From NCBI GenBank assembly GCA_964351865.1, contig CAYGPJ010000010.1, positions 1 to 64,000 on the forward strand: a stretch of 64,000 nucleotides of DNA. The letters run 5' to 3'. Positions 61,150-64,000 of the stretch are shown in pieces. The position numbers were made by a program, and so were the translations under genes. The notes under the pieces are model-generated. The model had not been told where the DNA came from. It was given only the letters and a program-made list of their open reading frames with translations, and ran no database searches. Position 1 is the stretch's first letter. Each line of letters opens with the position of its first letter. This stretch comes from JBCDJI01 sp964351865 (GTDB taxonomy: Bacteria > Verrucomicrobiota > Verrucomicrobiia > Methylacidiphilales > JBCBYL01).

Positions 61150-62031
61150 TTAACCGAGTCGTCGTCGCCATTTCAGCGGCGATGAGCCCGTGTGTTTTTT
61201 AAATTCGGATGAAAGGTGAAAGGGAGAATGATAGCCCATTTGATCCGCGATTTCCGTAATGGTCAAAGACGGGTTTTGCAACAAGGCACGCACGCGGCGC
61301 AGTCGAATGTCGACCAGGTATTGTTTCGGAGAAAGACCGGTGTGGGCTTTAAAGGAACGGCGGAAATAGGATTCAGCGATACCTAGTTCTTTGGCCAGAC
61401 TTTTGATCTGGAGTGGTTGATCGCACCGCTCGGTCAGCAAGGTCCTGGCACGCCGGATGACGTTTTCAATATGCCGTGGAGTCGTTGTCGTTTGGTCGCG
61501 CAGTGACAGTGCCAGTGAAAGCACCTGGAGCGCGCTGGTGGCGAGGCGACTACCGTAGCCAGAATTGAGATTCTGTGCCAGCGAGTGGCACTGATTGAGG
61601 GCCTCAGCCAATTCCGGCTGTGAACCTAAGTCGCTGACGGCTCGGTTTGGCTGGAGGATGCCGGCTGTTCGCAGTTGCTCCGGCACCGCACCTTGAAATT
61701 CGAGCCAGCTTTCTGCCCAGCCGGTTTTGGCATCCGGAGCATAACGATGCCAGATACCGGGAAAGAGAATGAAGATAGTGCCTTGTTTGACGCGTCGTTT
61801 GCCGGTCAGCTTAGATTCGAACCAGCCGGAACCCTCCTGAATGTAGAGCAACTGCCAGTTGTCCAGAATGCGGCCCTGCTGCCATGAAAACATATGATCC
61901 GGCGGGTGGCCGGACTTCGGATCGGGATAGGGGGAATCCGGAGGGGTTTTGATAAATCCGGCCGAAGTTACCGCCACTCCCCATTTCAGAGTATCTGGTG
62001 ACGGCGGCAGGTAAGTGAAGTAGTTTTGCAT
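61150..62031 (-). CDS. AraC-family regulator (RhaS-like)
   Basis: A 293-residue regulator: N-terminal AraC-type ligand-binding cupin (about residues 20-180, with 'F-I-L-F-P-G-I-W-H-R-Y'), and two C-terminal HTH motifs ('L-A-K-E-L-G-I-A-E-S-Y-F-R-R' and 'I-T-E-I-A-D-Q-M-G-Y'). It is divergent from rhaA with a 105-base gap carrying an inverted repeat, so it probably activates rhamnose genes. Rhamnose as ligand is inferred from context. Confidence 0.83.
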   Translation of the reverse strand: MQNYFTYLPPSPDTLKWGVAVTSAGFIKTPPDSPYPDPKSGHPPDHMFSWQQGRILDNWQLLYIQEGSGWFESKLTGKRRVKQGTIFILFPGIWHRYAPDAKTGWAESWLEFQGAVPEQLRTAGILQPNRAVSDLGSQPELAEALNQCHSLAQNLNSGYGSRLATSALQVLSLALSLRDQTTTTPRHIENVIRRARTLLTERCDQPLQIKSLAKELGIAESYFRRSFKAHTGLSPKQYLVDIRLRRVRALLQNPSLTITEIADQMGYHSPFHLSSEFKKHTGSSPLKWRRRLG

Positions 62032-62042
62032 GAATTTGGAGC

Positions 62043-62112
62043 GCTTTAAGGAAGGTTTGTTTTATATATAAAAAAGGGCGTTTGATCAATTCTCAAATAA
62101 ATTCCTTTAAGC
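62043..62112. promoter_or_regulatory. Inverted repeat between the AraC regulator and rhaA
   Basis: GCTTTAAGGAA (62043-62053) and TTCCTTTAAGC (62102-62112) are near-perfect inverted arms flanking the divergent promoter region, with a TATATATAAAA run between. Candidate binding half-sites for the AraC regulator. Confidence 0.45.
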
Positions 62113-62136
62113 TACGTTGATTGGCAACCCACTCCT

Positions 62137-63381
62137 ATGAAAACTTACGAATTAGCCAAAGAAGCCTACGCCGCAGCCGGGGTAGATACCGAAAAAGCCA
62201 TTGCCAAATTAGCCACCGTTCCCATTTCCATGCACTGTTGGCAGGGGGATGATGTCGGAGGATTTGAAACCGAAGGCGGTGAACTGAGCGGCGGCATCCA
62301 GGCCACGGGAAATTATCCCGGTAAAGCGCGCACGCTGAATGAACTGCGTCAGGATCTCGATCAGGCGCTTTCGCTCATCCCCGGTAAGCACCGTCTTAAT
62401 TTACATGCCTGCTATGCCGATCTGGGCGGGAAGAAGGTGGAACGCAACGAGTATACCATCGAGCAGTTTCAGAGTTGGGTGGACTGGTGCAAGAGCCACG
62501 ACATGGGGATGGATTTCAACCCCAGCTACTTTTCACATCCGTTGTCAGCAGATGGTTTCACCTTGAGTCATCCCGACGCCAGCGTGCGCGACTTCTGGAT
62601 TCAACATGGAATTGCCTGCCGTCACATTGCAGCGGAGGCCGGTAAACAGCTAGGTTCTCCGGCCGTAACCAATGTCTGGATTCCGGATGGCTATAAAGAC
62701 ATTCCGGTCGACCGCAAAGCGCCGCGGGCACGGCTGGAAGCGTCGCTGGACGCGATTTTTAAAGAGGAAATTGATCCAGCGCACCATCTCGATGCGGTCG
62801 AATGCAAGCTCTTCGGGATTGGTTCTGAGAGCTACGTGGTGGGATCGCATGAATTTTATATGGGTTATGCCGTTTCACGTCAGAAGTTACTGTGTCTGGA
62901 TGCGGGACACTTTCACCCGACCGAAGTGCTAGCCGATAAAATTTCCTCAGTGCTCCAGTATGTGCCGGAAATTTTGCTGCATGTCAGTCGCGGGGTGCGT
63001 TGGGACAGCGATCACGTGGTGATCATGGACGATCAGACGCGGGCGATTGCGGAAGAGATTGTGCGAGGTGGTTTTCTGGATCGCACCCATATCGGGCTGG
63101 ATTTCTTTGATGCCAGTATTAATCGGATCGCGGCCTGGGTGATCGGAACGCGTAATACACTCAAGTGCCTGCTGGTGGCGATGTTGGAACCGACGGATCA
63201 ATTGCGCCAGTTGGAAGCTGAGGGCGATTACACCTCTCGGCTGGCGATGCTGGAAGAGCTCAAGACGCTGCCGTTTGGTGCGGTGTGGGATGAGTATTGC
63301 CAACGCCAGAATGTGCCGGTCGGAGTGGCATGGCTGGATCAGGTGAAGCAATATGAGCGCGATACGTTGTCGCAGCGTTGA
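62137..63381 (+). CDS. rhaA: L-rhamnose isomerase
   Basis: A 414-residue type I L-rhamnose isomerase, typical length about 419. 'S-M-H-C-W-Q-G-D-D-V-G-G-F-E' near the N-terminus and 'G-I-Q-A-T-G-N-Y-P-G-K-A' are signature segments; metal-ligand acidic and His residues occur in 'C-L-D-A-G-H-F-H-P' and 'S-D-H-V-V'. It converts L-rhamnose to L-rhamnulose. No rhaB or rhaD in the window. Confidence 0.92.
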   Translation: MKTYELAKEAYAAAGVDTEKAIAKLATVPISMHCWQGDDVGGFETEGGELSGGIQATGNYPGKARTLNELRQDLDQALSLIPGKHRLNLHACYADLGGKKVERNEYTIEQFQSWVDWCKSHDMGMDFNPSYFSHPLSADGFTLSHPDASVRDFWIQHGIACRHIAAEAGKQLGSPAVTNVWIPDGYKDIPVDRKAPRARLEASLDAIFKEEIDPAHHLDAVECKLFGIGSESYVVGSHEFYMGYAVSRQKLLCLDAGHFHPTEVLADKISSVLQYVPEILLHVSRGVRWDSDHVVIMDDQTRAIAEEIVRGGFLDRTHIGLDFFDASINRIAAWVIGTRNTLKCLLVAMLEPTDQLRQLEAEGDYTSRLAMLEELKTLPFGAVWDEYCQRQNVPVGVAWLDQVKQYERDTLSQR

Positions 63382-63496
63382 GTGGTCAGCGGCTATCTTT
63401 AGATTGCCTCCGAATTGAGTTGTAACCATGTTTGGGAACTCGAATGCGCAGAACGAAGGGGCCGCCTTATCTGGTGTTAAGAAAAAACGAGTAAAC

Positions 63497-64000
63497 CTAA
63501 CCCTGCAATTTATTGTCCCATGGGCCAGTAATGGCGAGCGTCAGGCCGCTTTTTTGTATGTTCACGAATAAAATGGAATGATCCGGAGAGAAGCAAGCGC
63601 CGGCTAGTTCCGATTCGTTGTAGGAATTCTGGCCCAAGTGGTAACATTTGCCGGCCGGAGTAATACCGACGAGTCGGGCGGCATGATCTTCAACGCCGGG
63701 ATCTTCCGCCACGAATAAATCTCCCCAATCAGCGACGGTGAGGTTGTCGGCGTAGGCCAAAACGTGATCGTCTTTGCTTTCCAGAAATAAGTCCAGTTGC
63801 CCGGGTTGCTCTGATTCACGCGGAGTGCCTTCAAAGGGGCTGGGGCGGTAGCGGAAAATTTGTCCGACTTGCCGGGCTCCGCCATTGGTGCAGGCCCAGT
63901 AAACCTCGTCATCGCCGAACCACATGCCCTCACCGCGAGCGAAGACGGCAGCTCCGTTTTTTCTGCCTTGGTAACGTAGATCGTTCAGAGGTGATTCTAC
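63497..64000 (-). CDS. PhoX-like (DUF839) protein, 3' part only
   Basis: The frame is open from the window edge (64000) to a stop at 63497, so the gene continues outside. The visible C-terminus has 'G-E-G-M-W-F-G-D-D-E', 'N-L-T-V-A-D-W-G-D-L-F-V-A-E-D', 'A-G-A-C-F-S-P-D-H-S-I-L-F-V-N-I-Q' and 'T-L-A-I-T-G-P-W'. This is the ending of PhoX/DUF839 propeller phosphatases, calcium/iron-dependent secreted alkaline phosphatases. Signal peptide and active site lie outside the window. Confidence 0.75.
   Translation of the reverse strand, partial: VESPLNDLRYQGRKNGAAVFARGEGMWFGDDEVYWACTNGGARQVGQIFRYRPSPFEGTPRESEQPGQLDLFLESKDDHVLAYADNLTVADWGDLFVAEDPGVEDHAARLVGITPAGKCYHLGQNSYNESELAGACFSPDHSILFVNIQKSGLTLAITGPWDNKLQG

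Overview
The window looks like chromosome from a polysaccharide-degrading Verrucomicrobiota bacterium, probably Opitutae/Puniceicoccales-like. The evidence is a complete four-gene Verru_Chthon cassette, two PEP-CTERM surface proteins, a PVC-type 'small basic protein', several LacI regulators with an unusual hinge, and many secreted carbohydrate-active enzymes. No rRNA, tRNA, CRISPR array or complete mobile element was seen. The 10.8-15 kb stretch is visibly more GC-rich than 34-50 kb, which suggests mixed origins.

Layout. (1) 0.2-6.2 kb, minus: pseudopilin-like Verru_Chthon genes B-C-A-D, translationally coupled. (2) 6.3-13.9 kb, plus: a GH43-like protein, a large GH74/BNR-repeat protein and a sugar-acid module (RraA-like, split UxaA-type dehydratase, SDR oxidoreductase). 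(3) 14-19 kb, minus: esterase, DegT-type aminotransferase, PL22-like lyase, an unknown secreted protein and a PEP-CTERM protein. (4) 19-22.6 kb, minus: two LacI regulators and a second PEP-CTERM protein. (5) 23.3-33.8 kb, minus: a seven-gene operon of GH9, GH74-like protein, acetylesterase, alpha/beta hydrolase, SGNH hydrolase, GPH-type transporter and ChbG-like deacetylase; an IS4-type transposase scar lies just past its 3' end. (6) 34-50.8 kb: CE7 esterase, a second acetylesterase, a prepilin-like protein, a third LacI, GH27, DeoC, a ribokinase-like kinase, a GH9-like protein, GH116 and GH130. The enzyme mix suggests an acetylated hemicellulose (galactoglucomannan and/or xyloglucan) as substrate. 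(7) 50.9-59.1 kb: housekeeping genes (EVE protein, metallopeptidase, small basic protein, pseudouridine synthase, argH, lysA-dapF-dapA-dapB) separated by palindromic repeats. (8) 59.1-64 kb: an orphan antitoxin-like gene, a SpoIIAA-like protein, a rhamnose locus (LacI, AraC, rhaA and the first 46 codons of a lost GH106-like rhamnosidase) and a truncated PhoX-like gene at the edge.

Most notable observation: a 12-base motif, GCATHYWGATGC, occurs ten times. All ten copies are in intergenic regions, and its polarity follows the direction of the gene it precedes. It sits upstream of GH43, GH9, CE7, GH27 and GH116 genes and two LacI genes, and also upstream of the Verru_Chthon cassette and the lone prepilin-like gene. 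This suggests one regulon that couples a pseudopilin-type surface apparatus to hemicellulose breakdown. The four cassette proteins also match the GspH/I/J/K minor pseudopilins in their N-terminal features, including the missing Glu+5 in the K-like protein. All functional assignments come from reading the sequence and recalled family motifs; no database search was possible.
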